A stretch of DNA of 64,000 nt from assembly GCA_014338405.1 (NCBI GenBank), contig JTDE01002130.1, forward strand, positions 1,869-65,868, read 5' to 3'. The notes beneath the pieces are model-generated. The model worked only from the letters and a program-made list of their open reading frames with translations. It made no database searches and was not told the origin of the DNA. The stretch is from Paragonimus skrjabini miyazakii. Taxonomy: Eukaryota; Platyhelminthes; Trematoda; Plagiorchiida; Troglotrematidae. Each line of letters opens with the position of its first letter. Positions within the stretch are counted from its first letter, which is position 1. A program made the position numbers and the translations under genes. Below, piece after piece: positions 37,601 to 50,370 of this stretch.

Positions 37601-38411
37601 CATTATGAATTCCGTAATCTTCGTTTCCTTTCTCGCTCCGCGTTCTCATCCACTACTGTATCCAGCGAATCTGCGGCATACACTCCCAAAGACGCATGAA
37701 CATATGCGAATTCGAAACAGCGTAAGGATGTTTTGAATTCAAATAAGACGTACTTAAGGTATACACACTCACATGTAACTAACAACAACAGCCCCTGCCA
37801 AATGAAATATAACCACATGTTACACAATTTGTTCTATATCCGTAATTCTCAGGAGTTGCATGTAATTCGTCGACAGTTCTAGTAAAATATGTGCAACACT
37901 TTCCTGATACGCATTAATTCATTTAACTTCGTTTGAACTACAGAAAATTAACAAGATTATTGAAAACCGGTTCAAAATTCTACTTATTTAGGCCGTCGTC
38001 TCTTATTGTACCCGCCTGTTATCACAAAATTCACGTTCTAGGTGTTATTCACACTTGACAGTGGGCTTCGCATTCAGTCAGATCTTCCAGTCAGACCTTT
38101 TGAAATTAAGCTTGTATTGCTGTTTTGTCAGATCTTAACATTGAGGTATATTCTTGCCGCAAATAAGACTCAACCTCCCCTCTTTATAGTCGAGACCCAA
38201 TTATCACATAAAATTGCCCAGCCACATTCAACCATGTTTTCATTTCTCTTCGATCTGAGGAACGGTAAGCGGCTTATTGACACTGAGTGATGACATCAAG
38301 ATTATGCCGTCATTCGCGCTGAATGCACAGAAGTTGGTTAACTGATTGAGCACCATATTGAGTACCAACTAGCAGTCGATTATTTCGTTGACGCAAAGTG
38401 AACACCACTGA
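34624..38411. other. non-coding stretch
   Basis: No gene recognised. Short open frames (for example 35878-36150 minus) show no known domain. The word GAGGAAGGCC...GAAACG near 36760 recalls the 3' ends of some retroelements, but nothing around it supports that. Confidence 0.45.
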
Positions 38412-38520
38412 CTAATGTGAGGTCAGTGGCACAGTGTTCAACACGGTCACCTCGCGACAGAGTGATCGACGATCAAGCCTGAGCCGTGATAGAACCATGC
38501 TGTACTGACGAGCTCTAACA
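38412..38520 (+). mobile_element. SINE family B, decayed head
   Basis: It begins CTAATGTGAGGTCAGTG, identical to the start of the family B copy at 51899, and continues with degraded box A and box B regions to TACTGACGAGCTCTAA. The match stops where the body tail should begin. A reversed tail of the same family lies 250 bp downstream. Confidence 0.6.
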
Positions 38521-38773
38521 GGAAATAATTGGGTTTAATCCGTTTTTCCAAACGGGCTAACTGAAACTTCTATGAGAATGTGAAAGCTGCAGTCAATTTT
38601 TGGTGCATCCTCTTACAACGTCTGTCTTTTGTTCCACGATTTGCAATCAATTGTTGTTTATATGAACCAACCAATTTACTGTTCGCACGGAGATCTAAAA
38701 TCGTCTTGTTGAGAATAAGTGTTTTTAAGGAGCAGAGTATTCCGGATGTAATAAATACATATGACAATTTGAC

Positions 38774-38883
38774 CATCACCCACAATTGATCGCAGCTGTC
38801 GCATTCCCATAGACTATCTAGTCTGGACCTTTCGAAAAGAAGCACTAGATTCGAGTTTCGCTCTCACTTAGAGCTCGTCAGTC
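38774..38883 (-). mobile_element. SINE family B, tail in reverse orientation
   Basis: It matches, in reverse complement, the tail of the SINE at 51899-52113 (ATCACCCACAATTGATCGCA, then AAAAGAAGCACTAGATTCGA) and, in direct orientation, the arm at 51590-51735. Identity is high enough for the match to be obvious by eye. Confidence 0.7.
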
Positions 38884-41800
38884 ACTTTCCATATGAATAA
38901 CACTGATCTTCAATTGGAAACATATTAAAATTTTTGATTTATTCTCTAGGTTAATCAGGCTGTCGTATACCGGTCAGAATGAGACAGTTACCAGTTGATG
39001 GAATACAATTGCCACAAGACTGTAAAACGATTAGTAAACGTTGTGACTACATACACATCTTTCGCAGACAACCACCCCAATATCAGTCGAAACCTCGTCA
39101 AGCTTCAACAATTTAGTACATCTGTGTGCCACGCACACTAACATCAACATCACTCTAATAGCTTGTAATCCGCTCTCAACTGAATGACAGTAACTTATCT
39201 GCTTATACTGTTTGCTACAAAACCCAGATCTTTGCAACATATCTGAGAAATTCTGATAGGAATTACCAAGGACAGCTGTTTCCGTTTTTTTCCCCCAGTC
39301 CACTGTTTGGTTCCCTGCTAGATCGTTAACAAATATTCGAATCACATTCTGGTACGTCAAACAGCGTTATAGTTGAACCGTGTTTTCAAAGATTCAACTC
39401 CTTTACTGTGAAAACAGTCCCTATCAAACAACCATTTTCGTTGGCAAATCACTATCTCTTTGTGAGCTTGTACAAAACTACCAGCAACCGCAAGCAGTTT
39501 AGCATACTGCATTTTGCTTCATTTGTATCACTTGCGTTTTATGAGACTTCCTCTGATTTCCGTGATTATTCCGTACACATTGAGTGCTGATCCGTAAACC
39601 TGAAAAGAGCCACTGTAGACATTGTTTTCCCACAGTGACTTCTGAGGAAGTGTAAGAACGAACAGCTTTGTCTGTTCTAAACCAGTTACATTGATCTTTC
39701 AGGGAATTCAAGTGGCACTTAGACACAGATGGGAGGACAATTAAGCCCGTGTGTACCACCAGTTCAGTAGCAAAAGAGACTACAGGATCCTGCATCCCTA
39801 AACTTTCTCCACAACTTCAATTCAAAATTTGGTAGAACCAATCCATGAGCCCTGGAGCTTTGATATTTTTGCGGAGAAAAACTTCTATGGAATTTAACGG
39901 CATCCTGACCGATAAAGGAATCTCAACACCAACCATCACAGACCAAGTTAGAGCACTTCTACCTTAGCCACTCAGAGTCAAGCAGACTATGCATGAAAAC
40001 CGTATCTTTGTCTTCAAGAACACAGTGCTGTTGCACCTGAATGAACCAGATCACCAGTGGGTAATTATGGATTTCGGAAACTGAAAAGTCCCTTAAATCA
40101 CTTATATTCCTTGCAGTCTCTGAGTTCTGGTTCGACGTTTTAATTTATACAAGATAAATCTAATTTGTAGTTAACAATCATGTACACTTTCAGACAGGCT
40201 CATTTTAGACGGACTGATCGGTTTTGGGTTTTGAACTTGTCAACGCTCATCGTTAGTTTGTATCCTCAACTGAACGGAAATTTGTACTCCACATCGAGAA
40301 ATGTTAACAACTGTATGACGGACTTCACAGCAGGCTGCATAGATCATCGTATCTAAATGCAAATTCACAGCCTAAATTGATCAGTTTTTGGTTTTCTTTG
40401 CTCATATGATAGAAGTTTAAAGACATAATCAAGTTGTTTAATGCAGTCAATAATCCCGTATTCAGAACTCCTTAATCAGTATAGTGGAAGTGACTGGTAA
40501 GACACCGCATGAGATACATTGTTTATTACGTCTGTTAAAAAACAATCTTTGTTCAGAAAATAGTAAAAGACCTGTTCGAGAAAAGTATCATACAGATTAT
40601 TATTATTAAAGATTTTCGCACTGGTACATAATTTTACAGTTTGCCGCTTACAAAAAGCAGCATTAGACTTCATTTCTACTCTTGGTACAGCAAATTATTG
40701 GGGTAATTTCTTGCCGTGATCAACATTTTTTTCCTCCGGTCTGTGTACCTTTTGCCACTTGTGTTCAACAATGCACCACTAAGTTCACATTAGGCTCAAC
40801 CGGTTTGTTGCATGTAAATGCTCAGCCTTACTCACCTGTGAGAAGTACTCAGATCGTCCTACTTTCTCGCGAAGGAAAAAACAACCATGTTGTTAAACTC
40901 CAGTGAAGATCCGACATTTAAGGTTTTACGTCAAATTAAACCCAGGTGGTATATTGAATCTATTGAACTACGTATTGTTTGCCGACAACTAGAGAGAAAT
41001 TCGTTTAGTGTAACACAAACAACACATTGATTTGATCACCGATTTCGAATTCTTGTACACCTTCCAGGTAGGGAACTTGGATCCTGAACTTGTTACATCT
41101 AACCTGTATTCTATGTCCAAGCGGTGACTGAAATTTCAAGTCCAATCCACTCTCTTATGACACTGTTTTGATAGTGACCTTTAGGTACTGTTGTACCTCA
41201 GGGCTGTATGGCAGTACAAAGTAGATATAATTTTAGTATAGGTTTGTATGATGAAGCCCACTAGCAGTTATGGTGAGTTTTCACGAACGTTTGTTGCTTT
41301 TGCCAATGACTTGATTAGTAGTGGGATATATTGTGTTCGAATGCCCATTTTTCCTGAAAGCTCTTCCAGATAAAACGGATCCTGTTAATATTCTTTTTGT
41401 TGGAAGAACGTAGTCCATTGAACATACTGTCCATTAGCGTTCCATATTTTGATTTTGAGTGATTGGTTGTTTGATATCCTAACTGGAGTCATTCGTTCAC
41501 TTTTTCGAATAAGATTCTCAAGCATATTGTCAGAAATGGGGATGTATTTGGCAAGTCACCTCACCCCACCGCTTGCTCACAACTTGTTGATTTGAGACAC
41601 TAGAATGAACATTCTGTGAGAAATATCATGTGCGAAGAAGCTGATGTCGAAATGGAAAATATGAGGCCTAAATCTACAGGATCTTTTTAGTCAGGTCAAA
41701 TAATTGCATATCAGACAGTGGCTTTTGATTCCAAGGAGATGATGGTTCATTGTTCATACATTTGCATAGTTAGTAGAATAAAGTTATAAGCTTTTTCTTC

Positions 41801-44800
41801 AAGTCTGTGATAATTTCGTGTGAATCACTTCTGATTAGCTAGGGACCACCCAAAATAAAAAGAACCTGATGATTTATAGGCACGAGTTCAATCAGATTTA
41901 TTAATGTACGCAGTAGTGTACGCTGGTAAACAATGTGAACCAAATGTAATCATAACACTAAAACCGAAGAGAGTCACGATAGCCGCAGAACTGAATTTGG
42001 CAATATGAAACATTTTCAAAAATATCACCAAATATCCGTGAAATGTAACCGTAAAACAGTTTAGCTTGTATGGGAGAATGCGTAAATTTACTAAATGCGT
42101 TATAGGACTTTACTAGTTTGTAAAATATTGCACAACGCAAACAAAAATTAGTAAACATCCAACGACAATATGACTTCAGCTTATTTAAAGAATCCACGCT
42201 AGACTGTGGCTAATGAAGTATTTCGGACACTGGATCTATGAAACATGTGTGACTTCGGCATGAATTTGCAGACATTTCCTTTAACCAGTTTAGAAAAGTC
42301 ATTCGGTAAAGGCGGAATGAAAGATAGTTTCGAACTTCGGATACCAAAGAAATAGAATTTTTGAGAATGGGCCTGGGACTTATATGATGTAAAAGAGTAA
42401 CAATAGAAGAGATGTAATATGAAGGTTAGGCAAATTTGCAGCGAGATACTGGTGTAAAATATCGATCCGAAAATCGTGTCTGAATTTTTGGAATAACCGA
42501 CTCTTAGAAATAATAGTGAAAATGACTACTGGTTTAGAATAAATAGTTTGCATCAAGGTCTCTGAAGGAATAAGCAGAATGTTTTATTTACACAATGTTT
42601 CATGTCACAGTACTCTAATCAAATTGTGTATACACGTAATTGTAAATTGAATATAACGTAAACAAGCAAAGTACGAGATGGACAAGTTCATAACAGTTGC
42701 GTGGAAACGGAGTGACTTTTATCCCCAACTCTTCTTCGCCACACCGTGCAGAGCTACCACAACAAATGCAACGTTGAACTGAACTATTTTAAACGACAAA
42801 GGCGGGACTACTAATTTTTGATTGATAACGCATCGTCAAATTAAAGTGTACCTCGTTCTGTTGTTGTCTTATGACCTCTATTGAACATGTATTTAGCCAT
42901 ATAATGGGGTTTAATTTGAAGTTTTAAAGTGATCCGGGTTGTTAAAACGACTCACTTTTATTGGCGTTCATTTTGTAATCCAGCCAATAATCGGAGTATC
43001 TAGAGATTAGTTAGACCCCTCACTAAACGTTCGAATTGGATGAAAAGAAAATTGTAGGTTATTCGAGATACAAACTAATAACTTTAGTTCCTATTTGTTG
43101 ACAATGAATAAAGTTGAAGTGTTTGTCGTTTTCCGTGAATTCGAGTGGTCAGGTAACTAGATGAAGTGGTTTTGTTCAAGTAATGATTTTGCTGTCTGAG
43201 AAACACATCACCTATAACACCTACTTCTAAGAAAGTGTTAATCATGGACAAAATTAACAACAATAACCTTCCTGACTTTGTTTTCAATATCCTTGTTGGT
43301 GAACGGCAGATAAACGGTAAATTTCGAAGTGTAATAACGAAAACCAAATTTCTGCCGCTTATCACTTGAACACGTACTAAAGTAGAAGTTTCCACAACTT
43401 TCAACTACATTGCTTTTACTAAGCAAGTTGAGCTGGAAGTGATACGTACTGAGGATAAACTGTGTAATCATTGAATAATTTTCGGATAATTTTGCCAACC
43501 TGGGGTTGGTTTGGTTGTTTGAAATGTTTCCAAAGGACTTTATCAGATAGTGATGGTTGATACAAACAACTTTGACCAGAGGGATAACTGGTCAGATGTT
43601 GTTTCACTATGGCATTATTCTTTCGGCTGTTTGAGACAGTTTGTCAACCACTGCTCCCATCAGATGTATTTTTTTCCGATCATTTTCAGTTTTATTTCAT
43701 TCGCTGATGTAGGAACTAATGAGACTTCTTTTGTGTTGTTATTCTGTTTAGTTTGTCAAACTGTTTACTCTCTGAAAACTCACATTCTCATCAGTGATAT
43801 AGTAAGATGTTTGACCAGGCTGTGGTTACTGACGAGTGTAATCATGCTCGAAGCGGCAAGAGTGGTATCGATCACCAGATCCTTGGTCCCGTTACTTTCC
43901 CAGACGCTGCATTCAAACAAAAGTGTCTGTGTCAATATTCAACGCCTACGGAGCCGTTTTCTCCGGCCGGCCTACTAACTAAGAGCAACCGCTAATCGGG
44001 TCCACTCGCCTCTCCTGGAAGCAGTATGCTGATAAAATTCGTCGGATCGATTAGATTGCAGTGAACCATAGACGTGAATGCAAACAGACAGTCTCAGCTT
44101 TGAATATTGGGTTTAACCAAGCGAGAGGATTACAGGACCTTTCAATTTGGTCCATTAAAACATCTATAAATGGAAGTTCATCCAAATGTTTTTCTTCCAA
44201 CAATAGTTTGATATTCGAACAAGCTGAGATTCCACAGTCAAGTCAGCATTTCACTAAGTTTGTGTTTTCAACACGACCGGGTCACATTTCAATAGTTGTC
44301 CACTTTTTGGAAAACGTTGATCTGAAATACATCGTACAAAATGTCTTTTGGTTATTTCCGAAAAACTACTGTAAGTGCATAGTAGACGGTACCGTTTTTT
44401 CAATCAATCTTAGATTGTATAATGCCTCCGGTGAAGACTTGACGAAAATCTAAATAAAAGTATGTTACCTACTAGCATTGGTGTTATCTCTGTCACACAA
44501 GTTTGGTTGCCAAATCTACGTTGAAACCTAATCAATCTGTAATGCATTAGGTTTGATCGCTTCTGAACTCACTCTTCTACCGCACATATCACGATTTCAG
44601 GTCGTGCACGCGATGAAATCAAACTATGTCCACATGACTTGTATATAAGGTATGTATTCAAATCGAACTAAAGTGTTAAGCACGTGAAAATTTTGATCGT
44701 TTCAAACGGAATCACATGTTTTCAGAAGGAATAATGGATTCCATCTTAATAGTTAATAGCAGACAAGTTGAACGTTAGCTTGTTAATACCCAAAAACATG

Positions 44801-47781
44801 CACCAATTACTGCTAAATTACATCGTAATTTAATGAGTTAAGCAATCTATTTAAAAAAAAAAACAGAAAAACCTGAAACGTACTATACGTAACCCTTACG
44901 ATTCCCACTACCTGAAACTCAATGTAATTGCACTCTCTGTTGATCGCACTTCGCCGGCTAGATGAGTTGTTTCAAGTCTCGCAATACAACAAAGTGGTGA
45001 AATGGTGCTCTTCTAAAAAACTAATATAATTGGATTGAAGTGAATATTGATTAGTAGAGAGATGAAATGCGGCAAAGTAGGCTGAAGAAATACACAAAAA
45101 CCTTACCAGTATGAGGCACAGCCATATGTAAGCACTTGTTACTGGAGCAAAATTGGAAGACATTGCTATTTTCTGCTGATGCCAATTATCAAAAACTCAA
45201 CTGGTTATGCTCCAGCTAGAAAAGAAACCTCTGTGTTTTTCATTCACTGATGGTTAGGAATTTTGTTGTTACTGTATCACCTCGCTTCCCACCGGTTACT
45301 TATGACATCTTGTCTTTTTGGTACATGCATGTTATGCAGAACTCTGGTATTTAGTAGCTCTTCTGTCGACTACCTAAGATTTTCTCTCTTGTTTTACAGT
45401 ATAACTTGTGGGTTCTACTGTAACGCGACTGAATTTCTGCTGTGCTTAAACATGTTTTGGCTGATGGAAGCCTACCTTTTACCGCTTGTATAAAAAACTT
45501 AATATAGAAAACTGGGAATGCGGAGGTGTGTTAGAGATCATGGCAAGACAACATTTCTGGACACAGCCAGGAAATCAAAGGGTTGGAGAGAGAACGCTTC
45601 AAAACATTGGAGACAGTTGGGTAGGCGGTACAATGAATGAAATTCAATGAGTACTGTTGTCATGTCAATGAGCAATATGACATTTGCGTGCAGTCACGCA
45701 ATGGTGCGCACAGTTCAACGCTTGTTTTTTAGGCCGTTTGAGTTTTGAAGTGAGGTGCGCAGGTAAAACCAAGTGTCCTTTTATAGGGAACCGATCCAAA
45801 TGTCCGAGGTGAAGGGGAGCAGTTGTGACTTTAAATAAAGGTCAACTCAAGACTTCTCAAAATCTCAGCTGCACAGGTTTTTCTTCTTCGAGGACGCTGA
45901 GTTCATCATAATAATGCATCTTTAGTCGAAGTGTTGTTTTAATCACAGAGTCTAATCCGTCACTGTGTGCAGCACGTGCAATGTTTGCTGTCCACCCAGT
46001 TCTCTAGTTATCGCCCTCTGTAAGACACAATTGTCAACTTTGTATAACCAACTTGTGGATAATCAAAAGATATAACCAATGAAGTCTCCGAACGAGAATT
46101 TCCTGGAAACTCCGTAGAGCTGCAAATTACATAAAGGACCTCAGGACGGGTGGTGTGATTTCCAGCAATCATCTTATGTTCAAGAAAAGTTGAATGTTCG
46201 TGTAAGATGAACAGCTGTCAGAATATGACCGAAAACTCTGAAACATCTCGGTAAGTTCAGTTATTTTCATTCATACTTTCAGGGATAAGAGATTTAGGCG
46301 TTTTAATTGCCCTTCGTAAGCGATGCTGTACTTTTTCAAGTAACCTCATATTTTTACGGAAAAAAGTAGTCATTCTCATACCGAGTATTAAAAGTGATTA
46401 ATAATTTATGTTCATATTATTACGTTGACTGTAATTGATTGTGCACAGTTATTATTGATTGGTACAAAGTTCAACACATCCCGTTTATTCGTGTAGAAGA
46501 AAATAAGCATAGAAAAGTCTGATGCAACTTCCGTACAATCGGACACATTTTGTAGATACACACTACAGTCTGCAGACTTATATAATGAATTTGAGCATGC
46601 AGGTTGCAGCTAATGACAGAACAAATAACAATTCCTATGTTAGTGTAGATGAGTTACAAAGAAACGTGATGCTGATGAACAAGTGATTCCTTATCCAGAA
46701 GGTTGGTTTCCGATTGTTACTATCTACAACTTGTGTAAATCTGAGAATCCCTTGGTCGTTTACTTCATAAGGTACTTGAACAGCTTCCTCCGGGTTCACT
46801 GTAGGTCGACCTGTAAACAAGTGTCCAGTGGTCGAAGGAGCAGTTTGTTGTGACTTTCCCGGTCGGTCTGGCCAAATGTTGTGGTACCCACGGGTTTTCC
46901 ACGGGACCAAGCTGGGATGTGTTTGTTGAATTCAAGGCTTTGCTGTCGCCCTATTTAGTATACATGAGTAACCCTACACTCTCAAGAAAATTTGGATTGT
47001 GAAAATTTGACTTTGACCTCTAACAATGTTCACTGCACGCGTGGTGGACAGCGTCACCATTTCCGATGCAGAGACTTTAACCCCGTAGCTGCCATAAGAT
47101 CAGTACTCAACAGAGTTGTTATCTTCAGTAGTGTAAGGCAGACGCAAAAGTAGATACTCATTTTTTGTAGTGGCGTTGATCTCATGACATCAGTTATTTT
47201 CTGGTTGCCGAACCTTTAATATGGATGACCATTTTCTTCAAATGTGGTTCTCAACATCGACGTCGCTGTGATCAAAGTTTCACTCGAAAGGATTCGTCAA
47301 ACACGGTAAACTAGTTTCCATCATATCACGCTTGCACTGAACTGGTGATATTTGAGAGATTTCCGGTACCATAACCTTTCAGTGCGTTTGTACTACTCGG
47401 AATCAAGGACTTTAAATAACCCTAAAAATTGTATTTGAATTGAAATCTGCCGTTTAACTGCTAAAGAGAAAACTTGTGACTGATTTCAATAAGCTGTTTT
47501 TTTTCATGAGTCAAAAAGAAATTTATAGATATACATTAGTATTGAAGAAGTCTGAGTTTGTCACTGGCACTTGCAGGGTTACACACAGCAAGCTGATTGA
47601 TACAACACAAAACAAGAAACCTAAAGAATAACAAGAGATGTAGCATTGAAAACTGTTCATCCAATCGTGATGTTGTATCTTAAAGCAACACTGGACTGGT
47701 CTATTTCTAGATTGTTTATTGTGTCGGATGTTTTTGGATAAGCGGTGAATCAAACAGATCTTCAACACAACCTTTCCTCCT
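38884..47781. other. long non-coding stretch, no recognised gene
   Basis: Nothing in these 8.9 kb was recognised. The longest open frames, 43550-43978 (+, 142 codons) and 44061-44453 (+, 130 codons), lie close together but in no known family; the first is rich in hydrophobic residues and the second in Ser/Asn. An A-run (about 44851-44864) stands alone without a LINE or SINE body in front of it. An antisense frame at 46635-46910 is Pro/Thr-rich and lies downstream of the pol relic in its own orientation, so it could be a piece of that element's 3' end, but nothing identifies it. Confidence 0.45.
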
Positions 47782-48428
47782 TCAAGAAGTTCCTGCAGTC
47801 ACGTTTGTTAACTGTTCTCTACTTCTCGGAACATCAAACTGTTGAGTATAACATTTTGCCACTCCAACTGTTTTGTTTTTATGCTTCGAAAATGAGTCTG
47901 GCCAGTGTGTCTTCGGTGAACTAAGACACTCTATAGACCAGTAATTTCTACCACTGTACTGTCTACATTGCGAATGATCAGTTCCTTGGCGGATCGCAGA
48001 TCGTATCCGTAAGAATGTTTCGAATTTGTTGCATTCTTCCATTGAATCGATGCTCTCAGGCGCCTGGATTTGAACAGCCTTGCTATGCTCTCCTCCGTTG
48101 TGCAGTGGGTTGAGTTCCTGTACTGAAGCAGAAACTTCTTGAGAAGCCCATCCAATTCGGCAATTGCTTCAGAATTAGTGGGACCCGGAGTGCTTTTAGG
48201 CGTCTTTACCCAAGTTTCTGCGGCGCTGTTGGAACATGAAATATGAGGTACCATTCGTGAGTGACGACACCCGAGTGTGACAAGCCACTGTCTCCTTTCA
48301 ACGAAACAATATCGTGTACTGTCGCCCATCACCAAGGCCTGCGGGATTGCTTCCCGAATAAGACATTTACAAATAGCATCATGAGTGATGTAGAAGGTGC
48401 AGTTGTAGGAAATATTCCTGGCAATCAT
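47782..48428 (-). pseudogene. Ty3/gypsy integrase fragment with C-terminal domain, decayed
   Basis: In the antisense frame starting at 48428, IPQALVMGDST corresponds to the integrase core around its second Asp, PHISCSNSAAE to the segment with the catalytic Glu, and FLLQYRNSTHCTTEESIARL to the conserved YRNSPH..T..SPA stretch after the core. A shifted frame (47782-48042) carries a piece resembling the C-terminal beta-barrel of retroelement integrases. The zinc-binding HHCC region should lie at 48430-48900 but is not readable. Multiple frames mean it is dead. It sits downstream of RNase H, the correct pol order. Confidence 0.62.
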
Positions 48429-48920
48429 CGATGTGGACCAATTACAACAGATATGTAATATTTATCAAGAAGCGGTCAGCAATAGTTTGCATATACACGG
48501 TGTTATTGTAGATAACTGCCGGACCATGCTTTCCAATTCTTTAGCCTCGTTCTTATTTTGTGCAGACAAGAATCGCAGTTCATTGCAATGTTCTTCATAT
48601 TCTTATTTATCTCCGACCACCAGCACGTCTGTCGAACCAAAGATTTCACTTTCTCCACGCCCGAATGATCTTTGCGCAAGTCATTTAATATAATCTTTCA
48701 TGACTGTGGCAATGACTAGTTGATCTCTTCGACACAGAGCAACATAAAGTTGTGTTGATAACTCCTGTCGGTTCTGAAGTATTACTGAGTGCTTCTCCTT
48801 AATAATTGATGACCAACTTTTGGTTATCGCAGCAAAGAGTGAACTATAATAGTTGGAACGGATGAGGAAGAACAGAAGTGAACCAGTCAAAAAACTGAAA
48901 TATTGAGACAGAGAATCTGA

Positions 48921-49235
48921 CTAATGTATTTGTTTACTAGATCGAAGGATGACTTCATTATCGTATACTGCTAGAACTGGATTCAGTTCCTTCATCATAG
49001 CCGCTGATGATTTGGCAACTGAGCCGTGAGGATCAAATAAACATTTTAGAGCTTGATGATCTATAACAATTTTGAATCTAACACCAAGTAGATATTTCCG
49101 CAATCTTTTGGCAACGCGGTAGCAGTCTAACGTCTTTTGTGGATAGCCTTGTTCTGTTTTATTCAGTGAATGCATTATGCAAATATCCGGATATTTCCCA
49201 TGTGTCAAAATAGCACTGATACCCAAAACTGAAGG
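48921..49235 (-). pseudogene. Ty3/gypsy RNase H fragment, decayed
   Basis: The antisense frame reads LGISAILTHGKYPDICIMHS, then RLRKYLLGVRFKIVIDHQAL and DPHGSVAKSSAAMM, following the order GI.A.L...P, Y..G..F.I.TDH..L in retroelement RNase H. The usual Asp at the start (DAS) is not preserved and the TDH Asp remains as IDH. The fragment begins exactly where LTR copy A ends, so the insertion of that LTR cut the pol gene here. Confidence 0.65.
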
Positions 49236-49715
49236 TGTAGTGACTAGCGATCGTGTGGCGTCTCTAAGGATCCCGGCTGCAACCGTATTTTCCAGCTTGT
49301 TTGTTCTGTGCGCATGATCCTATGTACGCCTGCTATAGGAGGCCTGATATAAACTCATTGCCACTTTCCTCAGTCGTGCAACTAGTTGCACGCAGCGGAT
49401 GTTTGCTCTTTTCCTAATGACTCATCTATTATTCTATTCTTCAAGGTCGTTTAACCCGAATCTTTTCGAGCGTTGTTTAACGCACTCGAAGGTTCCGTGC
49501 ACTTTTCGCCTGGCGCTGCCATTGGCCCCAGACTAGGCTAGAGCCAACTACTTACCATATTTTCAAACGTTGCTGGAAATATACGGTTTGTTTCCAAACC
49601 CCGCTGCGTTCTTCAGTTCGATGCCTGTTGGGACTACGTTTCGATTGCTCTTCAAGAAAGGCGTTTTAAATTATTAGTGGACGAGGGTCTAGTGCATACC
49701 CACTTGTCTACTACA
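49236..49715 (+). mobile_element. solo LTR, copy A (480 bp)
   Basis: It has TG...CA ends with an inverted terminal word (TGTAGT...ACTACA), a TATAAA at 49348-49353, and a 16-bp perfect palindrome GTGCAACTAGTTGCAC at 49376-49391 near the likely transcription start. It is collinear with copy B (52413-52892, also 480 bp) and copy C (1-410). It is flanked on both sides by antisense pol sequence of an older element (RNase H to the left, reverse transcriptase to the right) and not by its own gag or pol, so it is a solo LTR nested in that element. No clear target-site duplication was seen (GAAGG left, AAAGT right). Confidence 0.8.
49348..49353 (+). promoter_or_regulatory. LTR TATA box (copy A)
   Basis: TATAAA in the context CTGATATAAACTC is kept identically in copy B at 52525-52530. 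It lies about 28 bp before the 16-bp palindrome, consistent with an LTR core promoter. Whether it is active now cannot be told. Confidence 0.5.
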
Positions 49716-49739
49716 AAAGTATCTCTGCTTAGCGTGACA

Positions 49740-50370
49740 ATTTTAGACAGAAAATTGTGTTACCTTGCATTAGTTCTTGTTGAAGATTTTCATGTTTTTG
49801 GTCCACATCCATGTTTCTGCTGAATGATCTGCTAATAATGTCTGTGATTACTTTATAAAGTTCGGTCTAAAACCAGTATAGTATTGGAGGTAGCCCATTA
49901 TTAATCGCAACTCATGTTGACTCTTCGATGATGTAGTGGCAAACAAAGCTTTTGTATTAATCAGGGTATTGCCTATATCTTTTGTCCGATGGGAATACCG
50001 CAATATAGAATCATCATCAAGAAGCTGTATGAGAATATCTGCCTATGGCAAACTAGCAACACACTCGCGGCCACAGCCTCTAAACGTCAAATAGCTTTTC
50101 TCAGTTGATCCATCCTAGACGGGCCTCGTAGAGATCATAGAAAGGTCACATACTTCAGGAAGCTGAGCGTGCTTGTGCACATCTTGTAGGGTGATGAAGA
50201 GCTTGAAAAGAATAAGCGACGAGGTGGGCAATCGGCTGTGTAAAAGTTGTTTGGAAAGGCAGAAGCTGTAAGGATGTAATTGTATAAAAGTGCCACAGAT
50301 CGATGAAGAGCTCGTCCAGTAGCAGAGAATAAGCGCAACGGCAGTCTTTCAGATACAATTCAATACACAA
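49740..50370 (-). pseudogene. Ty3/gypsy reverse transcriptase fragment, decayed
   Basis: The clearest piece is antisense at about 49860-49935: KSQHELRLIMGYLQYYTGF, matching the conserved (E)LR.FLG...YY.RF motif at the end of the RT domain, followed by a W.W-like stretch (ETWMWTK). Upstream, at about 50200-50370, CAYSLLLDELFIDLW resembles the YPLPT.DELF region of the palm, but the YxDD motif is not readable. Several stops and frame changes occur. With RNase H (48921-49235) and integrase (47782-48428) it forms one old pol, interrupted by LTR copy A. Confidence 0.5.

Noticed and set aside
44851..44864. A-run as a retroposon tail
   Set aside because: No SINE, LINE or processed-gene body precedes it.
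48261..48693. Plus-strand frames at 48.26-48.69 kb
   Set aside because: They are the shadow of the antisense integrase relic.
32593..50370. The gag at 32.6-33.4 kb and the pol at 47.8-50.4 kb as parts of one element
   Set aside because: Both are on the minus strand, so gag should lie to the right of pol; it lies 14 kb to the left, and LTRs are not shared.
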